Below are positions 1-7,619 of a stretch of DNA of 27,817 nucleotides, piece by piece. Within the stretch, counting starts at the first letter, position 1; each line of letters opens with the position of its first letter. The stretch is taken from positions 1 through 27,817 of the forward strand of contig CAZOFD010000021.1 of the NCBI GenBank assembly GCA_964579135.1, in the 5' to 3' direction. A program made the position numbers and the translations under genes. The stretch is from CAG-390 sp964579135 (GTDB lineage: Bacteria > Bacillota > Clostridia > Oscillospirales > CAG-272). A model generated the notes under the pieces. It was not told the DNA's origin. It saw nothing but the letters and a program-made list of their open reading frames with translations, and searched no databases.

Positions 1-44
1 ACATCTGGGGTTTTCGTGTTGGCATCTATTTCGTCAACACAACA

Positions 45-121
<77 letters not shown>

Positions 122-168
122 GTATACGAAAGCGCTACCGTCGACCTCGCCCGCGCACTTGTATACGC

Positions 169-255
169 TGGTGCCGGTGACCGGGATCGAACCGGTACGA
201 TTTTTCAACCGAGGGATTTTAAGTCCCTTGCGTCTGCCAATTCCGCCACACCGGC
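169..255 (-). tRNA. tRNA-Leu (UAA)
   Basis: This 87-nt class II tRNA on the minus strand has a seven-base acceptor stem (GCCGGTG/CACCGGC) and an encoded CCA (169-171). The anticodon loop CTTAAAA gives anticodon UAA. It has the long variable arm typical of tRNA-Leu, and a D-arm beginning TGGCGGAATTGGCAGACGC, the usual bacterial tRNA-Leu sequence. It is the promoter-proximal gene of a two-tRNA cluster; the initiator tRNA follows on the same strand. Confidence 0.95.
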
Positions 256-288
256 AAAAAACAGCAACTTCCGATTGAGCGCATTGCT

Positions 289-317
289 ATTATACACCCG
301 TTCTGCCGCTTTGTCAA
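289..317 (-). promoter_or_regulatory. Consensus sigma-A-type promoter of the tRNA cluster
   Basis: On the minus strand there is a perfect -35 TTGACA (complement of 312-317), a 17-bp spacer and a perfect -10 TATAAT (complement of 289-294). The tRNA-Leu 5' end is 33 bp downstream of the -10, which leaves room for a short leader removed by RNase P. A perfect match to both hexamers at optimal spacing fits a stable-RNA promoter. Confidence 0.85.
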
Positions 318-640
318 CCCCTATTTTAAAGTTTTTTGTTTTTGCGCCGATATTGTGCCGCAAAAAGACCGCTTTTTCGACAGGACAAGCTCGAAATTCG
401 TCAACGGTCGCAAGGCGGGCGGCACCGACGAAGCGGCGGTGAGGCGCGGGGCGGGCAACGAAAACGGGAAAGACCGCAGACGACGGCGCGCCTAAGGCGT
501 TGCGGTTTTTATATCGGCACCGCGCGGCGGAGAGAGGGCAGCGCCGAGCTTTGCTCGCGCGTACCGCGCCGAGCGCGTGAGGCGATTTTGACGCATATGA
601 CGAAATCGCAAACGCACCGTTTTCATTTTGTGTTTTGCAC
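318..640. other. Intergenic stretch without a supported gene
   Basis: No convincing gene is seen here. The open frames on the plus strand are rich in Arg and low in complexity, lack a ribosome site, and resemble no family I recognise. One weak terminator-like structure may exist at 474-510, where CCGCA(G)ACG can pair with CGT-TGCGG and is followed by TTTTT, but no upstream plus-strand gene needs it. The stretch separates the divergent tRNA promoter from the promoter at 641. Confidence 0.5.
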
Positions 641-670
641 TTGACAATACGATATTCGCTATGATAAAAT
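641..670 (+). promoter_or_regulatory. Promoter of the secreted Cys/His-SH3 protein gene
   Basis: The -35 is TTGACA (641-646) and the -10 is TAAAAT (665-670), with an 18-bp spacer. The -10 is preceded by TGA (662-664), an extended -10 element. Transcription would start about 28 bp before the ATG at 704. A GGGGGA ribosome site lies at 693-698. Confidence 0.75.
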
Positions 671-703
671 AACCTTGATTATAACATAATTCGGGGGATT
701 TCG

Positions 704-2872
704 ATGCGTTTCGATAACGTTAACGTAAAAACCAAAAGAAAAGGCGGGGCGTTTGCCGCGTTGCTGAGCATTTTGCTTGCGGTGGCGATGATATTGCCCG
801 TCGTTCCCGTCGGAGCCGTAACGGGGGACCAATTTATCACACGCATCGAGAACACGTATGCCAAGGCGCTTAAACAGTCGGGGGTAAAAAGCTTTGACGG
901 CTATTGCGCTATGTACGTAAACTGGCAACTTTATCTGCTCGGTATCAACAGCAGTTTCGTCGGCGGAAACGGTTGCGACGAGTTTGCCAATTACAGATAC
1001 AAGTCATATTCCAACGGGGGATACAAGATAAGCGTTTATCCAGCCTCGTCCTACACCTTTACGACGGCGCTGAAAAAGATCGCGTCGAAAGGGAATTGCG
1101 TGCAAAACGTGCTTGCCTGCTTCTCGAAAACCGGCACGACCGCGGGGCAAAAGTACGGGCATACGTTTTTGATCCACGCGATAGTGGACGGATACGTTTA
1201 TTTTTCCGAGAGTTTCGATACGACGGTCGCGGGCACGGCTTACTCCGAGGGCACGCCGATAAAGTGCACGATAGCGCAGATATGCGCAAAGTACGACACG
1301 CTGTTTTACAGTTTCGACGGATTTATCCAGTTTGAGCCGCCCGAGGGCTCCGGCGGAGGCGAAACGACGGATCCGGACAAAGATCCCGAGAGCGGAGTCG
1401 ACAAAATCGGCGTTTATTCCGTTAGGACGACGAGCTATTTGCGTATACGCGAAACGCCGTCGACCCAAGCCGACATTATCGGATACCTCAGCAACGGCGT
1501 TACCGTTATCGTGACCGTCGTCGACAACGGCTGGGGCAAGGTCTTTGCCGACGGTGTCGAGGGGTGGATATCGCTCGATTTCGCCGATTTTATCTCGGAT
1601 ATGCCGCGAGCCCTTGCCGAAACGTATGACAGCGCAGGCAAACTGACCTCGCGCGGCGGATTTAATTCGCTCGCCGAGGCGATATATCAAGCTTCCTACG
1701 GGGCGACCGTTAAACTTACCGGAGACGAAACGCTTACGTCGAACGTGGCAGTCCCCGAGGGGATGACGGTAGACCTCGGAGAATATTCGCTTAACTGCGG
1801 AAAATATACGATTTCCGTTTCGGGCGGCAAGGTGCGCACGAAGAACGCCGTTGCCATGCTTGCGGCGGACCCCTTCCTTAAGAGCGAAAAAAGCGGCGAC
1901 TATACGATATACAGCGACGAATTTCGCGTCGAGATAAATACCGCGGGTCTGACTATAAACGAAAACGTTGCGATGAGCTTCGGTGCGAGCGTTTTGTCGT
2001 CGGCACCGAGCGGGGTAAAGTATTCTCTCGTTTGCACGTATTCCGACGGAAGCGAAGCGACGTTCCCCTCAAGCGGGGGCGGGCTGACGTTCGCGACCGG
2101 CGGCATCCCCGCAAAAAAACTCGCGGACGAGTTGAGCGTTAAGGTCTGCGCCTCCGTTACGTCGGGCGGAAAGACCTATTCGCGTTACAGCGCCGAATTT
2201 ACGTATTCTCCCGTAGAATACGTTAAGGCGAAATACGGCACCGACGCTTCGCTTGACGCGTTGCTTGCGGCAATGATGAATTACGGCGCGGAATCGCAAA
2301 AATATTTTGCTTACAACACCGACAGCCTTGCCAACGCCGCGCTTTCCGCATCGGATCGCGTTTTGAGCGGAGAGGGCATAGTGCGTGCGCTTGCCGCACC
2401 TGCGGTTGCCTTTGATTCGACGGCTCACTTGTCAAACGCCTCTTTGGTGCTCGGCGACACGGTGTCGTTGCGCTTCGGTGTTCGCGACCTGCCGACGGGT
2501 GAGAGTGCGGAGCTGCTTGTTTTCAGCGCGAGCGAATATGCCGCTTTGGTACAGGAAGCGAAGAACGGCGGCAAAGATATTTCCGACCTGATGGTCAAGT
2601 CGAGATGCAAGACCGTGCTTTCGCCTAAAGACGGCAAGTTCGATTTCGGCGGACTTACCGCCAAGGAATATGCCGATACGTATTATTTCAGGCTTTGTAC
2701 GACCAAGGGCGGCGAGGTCAAATACGACTACGTGGTAAGTTACAGCGTTATCGAATATTGCGCGGCTGTCATAGAGGACGGGGTGGAGAGCGGCATAGAC
2801 AATATCTGCCGCGCCATCGTGGATTATTCCGCCGCCGCGAGAAAGTATTTCGGATACACGGTAAACTCCTGA
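704..2872 (+). CDS. Secreted Cys/His hydrolase-like protein with SH3 domain
   Basis: A 722-residue exported protein. Residues 1-38 form a signal peptide (basic stretch KTKRKGG, hydrophobic core, likely cleavage after PVGA). The next ~180 residues carry a Cys in DGYCAMYVNWQ (about residue 67) and a His in YGHTFLIHA (about 153). This pattern resembles CHAP/NlpC-type cysteine peptidases or amidases, but I cannot name the exact family. A Gly-rich linker leads to an SH3b-type domain (about 238-300; LRIRETPS, GVEGWISLDF), which commonly binds peptidoglycan. The C-terminal ~400 residues contain two related motifs, MMNYGAESQKYF and IVDYSAAARKYF, that recur in clostridial surface proteins. There is no LPXTG anchor, so the protein is probably released or bound through SH3. 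A role in cell-wall cleavage is inferred. It has its own promoter and terminator. Confidence 0.8.
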   Translation: MRFDNVNVKTKRKGGAFAALLSILLAVAMILPVVPVGAVTGDQFITRIENTYAKALKQSGVKSFDGYCAMYVNWQLYLLGINSSFVGGNGCDEFANYRYKSYSNGGYKISVYPASSYTFTTALKKIASKGNCVQNVLACFSKTGTTAGQKYGHTFLIHAIVDGYVYFSESFDTTVAGTAYSEGTPIKCTIAQICAKYDTLFYSFDGFIQFEPPEGSGGGETTDPDKDPESGVDKIGVYSVRTTSYLRIRETPSTQADIIGYLSNGVTVIVTVVDNGWGKVFADGVEGWISLDFADFISDMPRALAETYDSAGKLTSRGGFNSLAEAIYQASYGATVKLTGDETLTSNVAVPEGMTVDLGEYSLNCGKYTISVSGGKVRTKNAVAMLAADPFLKSEKSGDYTIYSDEFRVEINTAGLTINENVAMSFGASVLSSAPSGVKYSLVCTYSDGSEATFPSSGGGLTFATGGIPAKKLADELSVKVCASVTSGGKTYSRYSAEFTYSPVEYVKAKYGTDASLDALLAAMMNYGAESQKYFAYNTDSLANAALSASDRVLSGEGIVRALAAPAVAFDSTAHLSNASLVLGDTVSLRFGVRDLPTGESAELLVFSASEYAALVQEAKNGGKDISDLMVKSRCKTVLSPKDGKFDFGGLTAKEYADTYYFRLCTTKGGEVKYDYVVSYSVIEYCAAVIEDGVESGIDNICRAIVDYSAAARKYFGYTVNS

Positions 2873-2903
2873 CGGCGATTTGCCGAAAAGGCGCAAACAA
2901 AAT

Positions 2904-2939
2904 AAGGTCGCGCGACCGACAAGTCGCGCGACCTTTGTT
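2904..2939. terminator. Bidirectional intrinsic terminator
   Basis: A 13-bp perfect stem (2904-2916 with 2923-2935) closes a six-base loop, CGACAA. T-rich sequence follows on the plus strand (TTTGTTTTT), and A-rich sequence precedes it, giving a U-rich tail on the minus strand. It can serve both the secreted protein gene ending at 2872 and the convergent PII-like gene ending at 2977. Confidence 0.85.
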
Positions 2940-2976
2940 TTTCGTCCGTTTTACCGAGCACGAGCGAAGCTCCGCC

Positions 2977-3645
2977 TCAGATCTTCATTGCCTGCTCTAT
3001 GGGGAGCGACCAAAGAAGCCCCTGTGCTTCGGAGCGAAGCCCGAATTCCGCGTTTACCGCTTCCATTATAGATGCGCGCTCGGCGGGGGTCGCGAGGATC
3101 ATAATTATCTCTCTGTCGTCGTCGATAAGGATGCCGGTGGCGTTTTCGACCTGCTCCGCGCCGGTGAAGCCGGCTCTCAGGAGCGTTCCGCCTTTGGCGC
3201 CCGCGCGGCAGGCGGTGCTCATAATGCTCTCGCTGAAGCCGCGTTTTGCGGCGATCATCACCATACTGTATTTGTATTCTTTCTCGCTCATAGCTTTATC
3301 TCCTTGATTTTGTATGCCGGCGCCCCTTTCCACAACGGCGGCGAGCAGGCGGCTTGCCGCGTTCACGGGCGAGACGGTTATCAGCGCACGCGTTTGGCGC
3401 GAACTTCCCGAGTGGAATATCGGTGCGGACGTGAATCGGTCTATCGTTTGCTCTGTGGCGAAACTTATAACGACGGACTTTTCGTTGTTGTCAAGCCCCA
3501 AAATATCGAGCATATCCGAGGTTGCGGTGCCTCTGCCGACAAGGCGCATACTTGCGATCATTCCGCACTCTCGCAGTTGACCGACAAGCGCGGCTCCGCG
3601 GTCGCGTTCCGTTATGGCTATTATCATTTTCAAGCGGTCGTTCAT
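2977..3645 (-). CDS. Tandem PII-like regulatory protein
   Basis: A 222-residue cytosolic protein with two consecutive PII-like (ferredoxin-like) units. The first spans about residues 1-105 (KMIIAITERDRGAALVGQLRECG start). The second spans about 122-218 (KYSMVMIAAKRGFSESIM, KGGTLLRAG in the T-loop region, then DDREIIMILATP). Classical GlnB/GlnK is about 112 residues with one unit, so this is a duplicated PII-like protein. The classical uridylylated T-loop Tyr motif is not obvious. Its ATG overlaps the TGA of the upstream DUF1538 gene by 4 bp (ATGA, 3642-3645), with a GAGGAGG ribosome site, so the two are translationally coupled. PII-like proteins often sit beside the transporter they control and sense adenine nucleotides or small anions. 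The inferred job is regulation of the DUF1538 protein; the ligand is unknown. Confidence 0.8.
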   Translation of the reverse strand: MNDRLKMIIAITERDRGAALVGQLRECGMIASMRLVGRGTATSDMLDILGLDNNEKSVVISFATEQTIDRFTSAPIFHSGSSRQTRALITVSPVNAASRLLAAVVERGAGIQNQGDKAMSEKEYKYSMVMIAAKRGFSESIMSTACRAGAKGGTLLRAGFTGAEQVENATGILIDDDREIIMILATPAERASIMEAVNAEFGLRSEAQGLLWSLPIEQAMKI

Positions 3646-5171
3646 TGCCCTACCTCCTCGTCGAAATATACGACGGTATCGTCTATGCGGCTCATCTCGT
3701 TGGTAGCTCGGCGGCGCATTGCGGAATGTTTAATGCGGCTGTAAAGCCCGACGGTCTGTATGGTGATAAGCGGCGTCATAGCAACGAGCGCGACGATGCC
3801 GAATGCGTCCGTGAGCACGTTGCCGCCGAGTGCCTCGCACGCGCCTACGGCAAAAGGCAGGATAAACGTCGTGGTCATAGGTCCCGAGGCGACCCCGCCG
3901 GAGTCGAACGCTATTCCGGTATATACCGGCGGAACGAAAAAGCTGATCGCAAGCGAGATACCGTAGCCGACGATGAGAAACGGCAAGATGGATATGCCGG
4001 TAAGTACGCGTAGCATAGAAATGCCGACGGAGGCTGCGACGCCGAGAGAGAGCGCCGTGCCTATAACTTTTTGCGTTATGTTGCCGTTCGTCGCTTCTTC
4101 GACCTGTTTTTTAAGTACGTGTACAGCCGGCTCGGCTGCGACTACGAGACCGCCCATCAGTGCTCCGACGGGTATCAGCCAATATTTTGCGGCTCCGCCC
4201 GAGCCGGCGATGGTGGCTCCTATCAGTCTGCCCGCCGGCATAAATCCGACGTTTGCGCCGGTCAAAAACAAAACGAGTCCGACGTAAGTATAGAGCATAC
4301 CCATAGCGATCCTTGCCATTTTTCTCGGCTCGAATGCGTGACAAAATATCTGGAACAAAACGAAAACGCCGACAAGGGGCAAAAACGCTATCGCGACCTC
4401 TTTCGAATATTGCGGTACGGCGTTGACGAATTGCATAAACGCGTCTTTTGTGGTCAACGCGTCGGTGATGACGGTGGTCGTCGTGGAGGCATCGGGGTTA
4501 AAGCAAATGCTGAGTATCAAAACGGAAAGTATCGGACCTATGCTGCAAAGCGCGACGGTGCCGAATTCCGATTCGGGCGATTTTTTGCCCGCGCCCGTCA
4601 CAGCCAAGCCCGCGCCGAAAGCCATTATGAAAGGGACCGTTATGGGTCCTGTCGTAACTCCGCCCGAATCAAAAGCCGCGGGAACGAAACTTTGCGGTGC
4701 GAAAAATGCGAGCAGAATGATGGCTGCGTAAAAAACTATGAGGATCGGCGCCAGTCGCCAGCGGAAGCGGGTGCGCAACGCGGAGATGACGAGAAAAATG
4801 CCGACCCCGACGGCAACGGAGAGGATGAGCGTCATATTGGGGACGGAGGGGATCTGCTCTGCCAGCACCGTAAGGTCGGGCTCGGCAATCGTTATAAGCG
4901 CGCCGATAACAAAACAGCAGAGCACGAGCGGGGCGACTTTGCCCGAACGGCTGAGTTTGACGCCGATCTCCTCGCCGAGCGGGCGCATGGATATATCGGA
5001 GCCGATCGTAAAAAGGCTCATTCCGAATATAAGCAGCACCGTGCCGAACAGAAACAGTGCGAGCACGCCCGAGGGCAGCGGCGAAAGGCTTATGCTTAGC
5101 AAAAGCACCGTTGCCGAAATAGGCAAAACGGAACTGAGCGATTCCGCGAGAGATTTGTTCAGTAGTTTCAA
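3642..5171 (-). CDS. DUF1538 family membrane protein, fused two-domain form
   Basis: A polytopic membrane protein of about 509 residues made of two homologous DUF1538 halves. Each half carries the signature FDSGGV-T/A-T/S-GP (FDSGGVTTGPITVPF and FDSGGVASGPMTTTF) within hydrophobic segments. About a dozen membrane spans can be seen. From memory, DUF1538 proteins in halophilic bacteria (UmpA/UmpB) have been reported as a two-component cation/proton antiporter; here both units are in one chain. That function is family-level inference. I chose the TTG start at 5171 because GGGAGG lies six bases before it and the product then begins MKLLNKSLAES. An in-frame ATG at 5219 has no ribosome site and would lie on the predicted promoter. 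The gene is coupled to the downstream PII-like gene by a 4-bp overlap. Confidence 0.85.
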   Translation of the reverse strand: MKLLNKSLAESLSSVLPISATVLLLSISLSPLPSGVLALFLFGTVLLIFGMSLFTIGSDISMRPLGEEIGVKLSRSGKVAPLVLCCFVIGALITIAEPDLTVLAEQIPSVPNMTLILSVAVGVGIFLVISALRTRFRWRLAPILIVFYAAIILLAFFAPQSFVPAAFDSGGVTTGPITVPFIMAFGAGLAVTGAGKKSPESEFGTVALCSIGPILSVLILSICFNPDASTTTTVITDALTTKDAFMQFVNAVPQYSKEVAIAFLPLVGVFVLFQIFCHAFEPRKMARIAMGMLYTYVGLVLFLTGANVGFMPAGRLIGATIAGSGGAAKYWLIPVGALMGGLVVAAEPAVHVLKKQVEEATNGNITQKVIGTALSLGVAASVGISMLRVLTGISILPFLIVGYGISLAISFFVPPVYTGIAFDSGGVASGPMTTTFILPFAVGACEALGGNVLTDAFGIVALVAMTPLITIQTVGLYSRIKHSAMRRRATNEMSRIDDTVVYFDEEVGQ

Positions 5172-5210
5172 CGGTATCCTCCCTTGATGCGAAAAATATT
5201 TCCTATTATA

Positions 5211-5239
5211 AATATACAATACGAAATACTTAAAGTCAA
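5211..5239 (-). promoter_or_regulatory. Promoter of the DUF1538/PII-like operon
   Basis: On the minus strand, TTGACT (complement of 5234-5239), a 17-bp spacer and TATATT (complement of 5211-5216). A further TATAAT (complement of 5205-5210) overlaps downstream without a well-spaced -35. It leaves about 35 bp to the TTG start, which supports the shorter protein. Confidence 0.6.
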
Positions 5240-5321
5240 CCCGGGCGGCGAAAAATCATACTCAATTTTTGTTGAAAAAGGACGGGCGCGTTTGCGCGGT
5301 GCGCAAAATTTTAATTACGCC

Positions 5322-5350
5322 TTGCAAGGCGCCGAGCGTTGTGATATAAT
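5322..5350 (+). promoter_or_regulatory. Extended -10 promoter of dut
   Basis: TTGCAA (5322-5327), a 17-bp spacer and a perfect TATAAT (5345-5350) preceded by TGA (5342-5344), an extended -10. It would give a leader of about 77 nt before dut, and could drive the whole dut-maf-mreB run. Confidence 0.75.
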
Positions 5351-5433
5351 TTATATTGGGAGCGGATTTGCCGCACGCCGGTCGATCGCTCGCGAAAAAT
5401 GCGCAAAATATCGGAAAAGGTTGGAAGTAAAGA

Positions 5434-5886
5434 ATGAAGAACTTCGAAATATCCGTAAATATAAAATTGACGCGCGGCTCCTCGGTGCCGAGGTACGCAA
5501 CGGAGGATTCGGCTGCGGTGGATCTTTGCGCCGCACTCGGCGGCGAGAGCCTCGTTTTGCCCGCGGGTGGCAGAGCGCTTATACCTACGGGCATTGCCAT
5601 ATCTCCCGCAAGGCGCGACGTTGTCGCCGTTCTCGCGGCTCGCAGCGGTCTTGCTTGCAAGCGAGGCATCACTTTGGCTAACGGTATCGGGGTGATAGAC
5701 GCGGATTACCGCGGAGAGATATGCGTTGCGTTGCAAAACAATTCCGGCGAGGATTTTACCGTAAACGACGGCGACCGTATCGCGCAACTAATGTTTATGC
5801 CCATCTTGCGGGCGAATTTCGTCGAATCGACGGAGCTTGACGAAACTGCGCGCGGCGAGGGCGGATTCGGCTCCACGGGGGTGTGA
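5434..5886 (+). CDS. dut: dUTP diphosphatase (dUTPase)
   Basis: A 150-residue trimeric-type dUTPase that hydrolyses dUTP to dUMP and diphosphate, limiting uracil in DNA and supplying dUMP for thymidylate synthesis. All five family motifs are visible in order: SAAVDL (motif 1, near residue 27), ARSGLACKRG (motif 2, near 69), NGIGVIDADYRGEI (motif 3, near 84, with the catalytic Asp), GDRIAQL (motif 4, near 113) and GEGGFGSTG (motif 5, the C-terminal P-loop-like tail that closes the active site). The length matches the family. A TTGGAAG ribosome site precedes the ATG. It is the first gene of a co-directional run; its end contains the ribosome site of maf. Confidence 0.96.
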   Translation: MKNFEISVNIKLTRGSSVPRYATEDSAAVDLCAALGGESLVLPAGGRALIPTGIAISPARRDVVAVLAARSGLACKRGITLANGIGVIDADYRGEICVALQNNSGEDFTVNDGDRIAQLMFMPILRANFVESTELDETARGEGGFGSTGV

Positions 5887-5887
5887 T

Positions 5888-6493
5888 ATGAGGATAGTTT
5901 TGGCTTCGGCGTCGCCGCGGCGCGCCGAAATATTGCGTTCCGTCGGGATAGATTTCGACGTTGTGGCGTCTCAAGTCGACGAGAGCTTGCCCGAGGGGAT
6001 AGAGCCCGTCGAGGCGGTCGCCCTGCTTGCGAGAAAAAAGGCGGAGGCGACCCTTGAGATCTTACGCGAGCGCGGCGAGGACGATGGGGCGATCGTTATA
6101 GGCGCGGATACCGCGGTCGAGTGTTTCGGCGAGATAATGGGCAAGCCGCGCGACAAGGATGACGCGCGCCGTATGCTTACCCTGCTTTGCGGTTGCGGAA
6201 GCGCGGCGCACACGGGAGTTTGCGTGCTCGGCGGCGGCAGGGCGGTTTGCGAAACGGAAACGACGTACGTTACTTTTGACGAGATGACGCCTGAGGAGAT
6301 AGAGGACTACGTTTCGTGCGACGAGCCTTACGATAAGGCGGGCGCATACGCCGTTCAGGGGCGAGCGGCGCTTTATATACGCGGTATAACGGGGGACTAC
6401 TTTAACGTTATGGGTTTGCCCGTTCATACTTTGTATAAAATACTTAAGGACGAATTCGGCTTTTTGCCGAGCGTTTCGGATACGCGTGCGTAA
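5888..6493 (+). CDS. maf: Maf family nucleotide pyrophosphatase
   Basis: A 201-residue Maf/YhdE-type pyrophosphatase that removes modified or canonical NTPs such as dTTP, UTP or m5UTP. The N-terminal signature ASASPRRAEIL, the IGADT motif, the GKP segment and GAYAVQG near the C terminus are all present. Translation is placed at the ATG at 5888, because the family signature MRIVLASASPRR begins there and a GGGGG ribosome site sits at the end of dut. An upstream in-frame ATG at 5837 would add 17 residues foreign to the family. The start is 1 bp after the dut stop. In many Firmicutes maf precedes mreB, often with radC between; here mreB follows directly. Confidence 0.94.
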   Translation: MRIVLASASPRRAEILRSVGIDFDVVASQVDESLPEGIEPVEAVALLARKKAEATLEILRERGEDDGAIVIGADTAVECFGEIMGKPRDKDDARRMLTLLCGCGSAAHTGVCVLGGGRAVCETETTYVTFDEMTPEEIEDYVSCDEPYDKAGAYAVQGRAALYIRGITGDYFNVMGLPVHTLYKILKDEFGFLPSVSDTRA

Positions 6494-6553
6494 ACGAAAA
6501 GAAAAGATACTTCCGAAAAAACAGGCTCCGCCTTTGCGGAGCGGGAGCGCAGA

Positions 6554-7555
6554 ATGGCAAAGCAGTTGGGAATAGATCTCGGAACGGCGAACACGATCGT
6601 TTATATGAAGGGCAAGGGGATAATCCTTCGCGAGCCCTCGGTCGTTGCGGTCGACAAGGTCGGCAAACGCGTCGTTGCGGTAGGCGGAGACGCCAAGAGA
6701 ATGATAGGAAAAACACCGGGCAACATCGCGGCGTATCGCCCGATGAAAGACGGAGTTATAGCGGATTTCGACGTAACGGCAAAGATGTTGCACTCGTTTT
6801 TCGGCAAGGTGCAGGCGTCGGGACCCTTTTCGCGCCCGTCCGTTGCGATCTGTATACCTTACGGGGTGACCGAGGTCGAGCGGCGTGCCGTTGAGGACGC
6901 CACTTTTGAGGCGGGCGCCAAAAACGTCGCTTTGGTGGACGAGCCTATGGCGGCGGCGATAGGCTCGGGGCTGCGGATAAACGGGGCGCGAGGCTCGATG
7001 ATAGTCGATATCGGGGGCGGAACGGCGGAGGTCGCCGTTATAAGTCTCGGCGGTATCGTTATCTCGCATTCGTTGCGTGCGGCAGGCAACCAGATCGACG
7101 AGGCGATAGTCCGGTATATGAAACGGGAATACGGCGTCCTTATCGGAGACACGACCGCAGAGGCGCTCAAGAAGAACATCGGCTCGGTGCACGTAAGTAT
7201 GGATCGCGGCGAGATGGAGATCCGCGGCAGGAATCTGCGCACGGGTTTGCCGGCGGTAATGACGGTGTGCTCGGCGCAGATACGCGAGGCGATCACGGAG
7301 CCGGTCAGCCGGATAATCAATACGATAAGAACCGCGCTTGAAAACACGCCGCCCGAGCTTTCGGCGGATATTTTCGATTACGGTATAATGCTTGCCGGCG
7401 GCGGAGCTTTGCTTGGCGGCTTGCCCGCGTTGATATCCGAGAGGACGGGCGTGCGGGTCACGGTGGCGAAGCGCCCGCTCGACAGCGTCGCTTTGGGGCT
7501 CGGCAAGGTCATAGAGGGGCAGGTCGGCGATATCGTTAGGTATCGTTCGCGCTGA
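6554..7555 (+). CDS. mreB: Rod-shape determining protein MreB/Mbl family
   Basis: A 333-residue bacterial actin homologue that forms membrane-associated filaments organising lateral wall synthesis. The actin-fold motifs are visible: phosphate-1 GIDLGTANT (residues 6-14), phosphate-2 DIGGGTAEVAV (near 154) and adenosine motif LAGGGALLGGL (near 280). The length is usual. The ribosome site lies in GCGGAGCGGGAG just after a small GC-rich hairpin (6525-6542), which could modulate initiation. No mreC or mreD follows, so it may be an Mbl-type solo paralogue; choosing between MreB and Mbl needs a tree. The upstream maf neighbour is conserved for mreB loci in Firmicutes. Confidence 0.93.
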   Translation: MAKQLGIDLGTANTIVYMKGKGIILREPSVVAVDKVGKRVVAVGGDAKRMIGKTPGNIAAYRPMKDGVIADFDVTAKMLHSFFGKVQASGPFSRPSVAICIPYGVTEVERRAVEDATFEAGAKNVALVDEPMAAAIGSGLRINGARGSMIVDIGGGTAEVAVISLGGIVISHSLRAAGNQIDEAIVRYMKREYGVLIGDTTAEALKKNIGSVHVSMDRGEMEIRGRNLRTGLPAVMTVCSAQIREAITEPVSRIINTIRTALENTPPELSADIFDYGIMLAGGGALLGGLPALISERTGVRVTVAKRPLDSVALGLGKVIEGQVGDIVRYRSR

Positions 7556-7619
7556 GGCGGTCCGTTCACGTTGGAAACGCGGCGCATCGTCGGCTCGACT
7601 CAAAGAATTCGGTGAAAAT

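Noticed and set aside
336..644. Open frame of 102 codons on the plus strand after the tRNAs
   Set aside because: Arg-rich low-complexity product, no ribosome site, runs into the promoter at 641; no resemblance to a known family.
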